DNA of 64,000 nt from Eremomyces bilateralis CBS 781.70 (Eukaryota; Ascomycota; Dothideomycetes; Eremomycetales; Eremomycetaceae). Numbering within the stretch: position 1 is the first letter of the stretch; each line of letters starts with the position of its first letter. Location: assembly GCF_010015585.1 (NCBI RefSeq), contig NW_022985067.1, positions 211,514 through 275,513 on the forward strand, written 5' to 3'. The position numbers and the translations under genes were made by a program. Shown in pieces: positions 62,355 to 64,000 of the stretch. The notes beneath the pieces were generated by a model. It ran no database searches. It was not told where the DNA came from and saw nothing but the letters and a program-made list of their open reading frames with translations.

Positions 62355-64000
62355 ATGATCGAGCCGACGGAGAAATTCGGTCGAGGATCCGGGGATAATG
62401 CGGGAATAAACCCCCCTGGTTCGGCCATCAAAGATGTTGGCATGTCGGACGAGAAGAAGTTGGACGATGGCATCGCGTCAATCAAAGAAGAGCAAGGCAC
62501 CCAAGACAACGGATCGGAGCAACCGATCGTATACCACTACCTCACCTTCGAGACCGATCTCCCCTTTCCACATCAACCCACCCCATCTCACGATGCACCC
62601 CCTCCCCCCAACCTCGCCCCCTTCGTCTCCCCCTTCCTATGGTCCCCCTCCCGCAAATACATCATCCTCACCATGTCCTGCCTCGCCACCGGCCTCGCCG
62701 CCTTCAACGCCTCCTCCTATAGCCCCGCCCTGACCCAACTGACCGCCGAGTGGTCCATCAGCCCGGTCGCCGCCTACGTCGGGCTGACCGTCTTCACCGC
62801 GGGCTTCGGCATCGCGCCGATGGTGCTCGCGCCCTTCTCGGAGATCAACGGGCGCAAACCCGTGTTCGTCGCGTCGGGTGTGCTGTTTGTTGCGAGTCAG
62901 ATCTGGTGCGGGCGAACGGGGTCATTCGGGGGGATGTTAGCTGCGCGGTTCCTGGCGGGGGTGGGGGGGTCGACGTTCTCGACGATGGTGGGGGGAGTGG
63001 TGAGTGATATCTATCATGCAGAGGAGCGGAATACGGGGATGTCGTTGTTTTCGGGGGCGGCGTTGTTTGGGACAGGGTTCGGGCCGGTGGTGGGCGGTTG
63101 GATTGCGGAGAATACGACCTGGAGGTGGATTTTCTATGTACAGGCGATTGTGGATGGGGCGGTGATTATCGGGGTTATCATTGTGTTTAAGGAGACGAGG
63201 GGGAGTGTGTTGTTGAGCCGGAAGGCGGCGGCGTTGAATAAGTGGTATGCTGCGAGAGAAGGCGTTGGGCTCTACTACGTTTCGATGCCGTCCAACTCCG
63301 AACCTTCGATACGAATCCCACAGCGCATTCGATGGAAGGTCAAATCTGACGAAGAGCGCACCTCTATCCTCAAGATGATCTCCATCTCCCTCTACCGCCC
63401 CTTCCACCTCCTCACCACCGAACCAGTCGTCTTCTTCTTCGCCCTCTGGGTCGCCTTCGCCTGGGCGGTCCTCTACCTCACGCTCGCCGCCATCCCCCTC
63501 GTCTTCGCCACGAACCACGGCTTCTCCGTCGCCCAATGTGGCGCCGTCTTTACTTCCATGTGCGTCGGCTCTATCCTCTGCACGGTCCTTAGCATATATC
63601 AAGAAAAGCTCGCCAAGCGCTACGGGAAGATGCTCAACACACCCGAAGGCCGCCTCTATTTCAGCTGCGTCGAGTCAGCCCTCCTCCCCATCGGTCTGTT
63701 CATGTTTGGCTGGACCTCCTTCGCCTCCATCCACTGGATTGTCCCCACCATTGCCATCGGCCTCGCCACCATGGGCATCTTCTCGATCTACCTCGCCGTG
63801 TTCAACTACCTCGCTGACACGTATCATCGGTACGCCAGCTCGGCGATCGCGGCGCAGAGTTTCTGTCGGAATATGCTAGGCGGCGCGTTCCCACTGATCA
63901 CGGCGCAGATGTATAAGAAGCTGACGTACGGCGGCGCGTCGAGCTTCCTGGGCGGGTTCGCGGCGTTGTTGACGATCGTGCCATGGGTGCTCGTGTTTTG
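62355..64000 (+). CDS. MFS multidrug transporter, DHA1 family (partial, runs off the right edge)
   Basis: The frame from the ATG at 62355 stays open for 548 codons to the end of the window without an intron. An N-terminal hydrophilic tail of about 95 residues precedes SRKYIILTMSCLATGLAAFN (TM1). Motif A appears as APFSEINGRKPVF and motif C as GPVVGGWIAENTTWRW. The cytosolic loop has VFKETRGSVLLSRKAAALNK, RIRWKVKSDEERTSIL and the family text ISISLYRPFHLLTTEPVVFF. The later half shows IPLVFATNHGFSVAQCGAVF, VPTIAIGLATMGIFSIY and AAQSFCRNMLGGAFPLITAQ. It lacks only the last membrane segment and C-terminus. It belongs to the polyamine/multidrug exporters of the plasma membrane; substrate unknown. 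It is the second DHA1 gene in this window and from a different subgroup than the one at 37-39 kb. Confidence 0.93.
   Translation, partial: MIEPTEKFGRGSGDNAGINPPGSAIKDVGMSDEKKLDDGIASIKEEQGTQDNGSEQPIVYHYLTFETDLPFPHQPTPSHDAPPPPNLAPFVSPFLWSPSRKYIILTMSCLATGLAAFNASSYSPALTQLTAEWSISPVAAYVGLTVFTAGFGIAPMVLAPFSEINGRKPVFVASGVLFVASQIWCGRTGSFGGMLAARFLAGVGGSTFSTMVGGVVSDIYHAEERNTGMSLFSGAALFGTGFGPVVGGWIAENTTWRWIFYVQAIVDGAVIIGVIIVFKETRGSVLLSRKAAALNKWYAAREGVGLYYVSMPSNSEPSIRIPQRIRWKVKSDEERTSILKMISISLYRPFHLLTTEPVVFFFALWVAFAWAVLYLTLAAIPLVFATNHGFSVAQCGAVFTSMCVGSILCTVLSIYQEKLAKRYGKMLNTPEGRLYFSCVESALLPIGLFMFGWTSFASIHWIVPTIAIGLATMGIFSIYLAVFNYLADTYHRYASSAIAAQSFCRNMLGGAFPLITAQMYKKLTYGGASSFLGGFAALLTIVPWVLVF

Overview
The window is nuclear DNA of a filamentous ascomycete (Pezizomycotina). 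The genes have short introns of about 45-160 nt with GTRNGN donors and CTAAC-type branch sites. Typical fungal families are present: NACHT-WD40 and HET-domain genes, HsbA, Zn2Cys6, DHA1 transporters, PPZ phosphatase and an ADP1-like ABC transporter. The class within Pezizomycotina cannot be fixed from this sequence; Eurotiomycetes is a guess. No rRNA, tRNA, CRISPR or retroelement was recognised.

Layout. Bases 1-5.3 kb are accessory: a decayed Mutator-like (MULE) transposon with inverted ends, then a minus-strand NACHT-WD40 (NLR-type) gene that carries a stop and a frameshift, then an orphan N-terminal exon pointing away from it. From 6 to 26 kb lies a run of minus-strand housekeeping and conserved genes: a fungal protein of unknown function, an EVE-domain protein, ribosomal protein uS5 (RPS2), a PPZ-type phosphatase, an HsbA-like secreted protein, an EF-hand/ZZ-finger membrane protein and a PLP aminotransferase. 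From 27.8 to 38.9 kb lie a HET-domain gene, an ADP1-like ABC transporter, a Pro/Gln-rich conserved protein, mitochondrial uS8 and a QDR-type MFS transporter. From 39 to 45 kb the sequence is accessory again, with a 284-bp MITE, a gene made of 7-residue repeats interrupted by a stop in perfect repeat register, a gene-poor 2.7-kb gap and a very short Zn2Cys6 protein. From 45 to 64 kb the genes are core again: methionine aminopeptidase 1, the cornichon/Erv14 cargo receptor, an aldehyde dehydrogenase with two in-frame starts, 1-Cys peroxiredoxin, a kelch-BTB Mds3/Pmd1-like regulator with a 2.6-kb upstream gap, a disordered Ser/Thr/Pro-rich protein and a DHA1 transporter that runs off the right edge.

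How they fit together. No biosynthetic cluster or obvious operon-like module is present; most neighbours are unrelated core genes. The two accessory islands (1-5.3 kb and 39-45 kb) hold the unusual material: transposon relics beside a recently broken NLR, and a MITE beside a repeat-built gene that I cannot assign. Exon boundaries were set by eye from splice signals and reading-frame continuity and have no transcript support.
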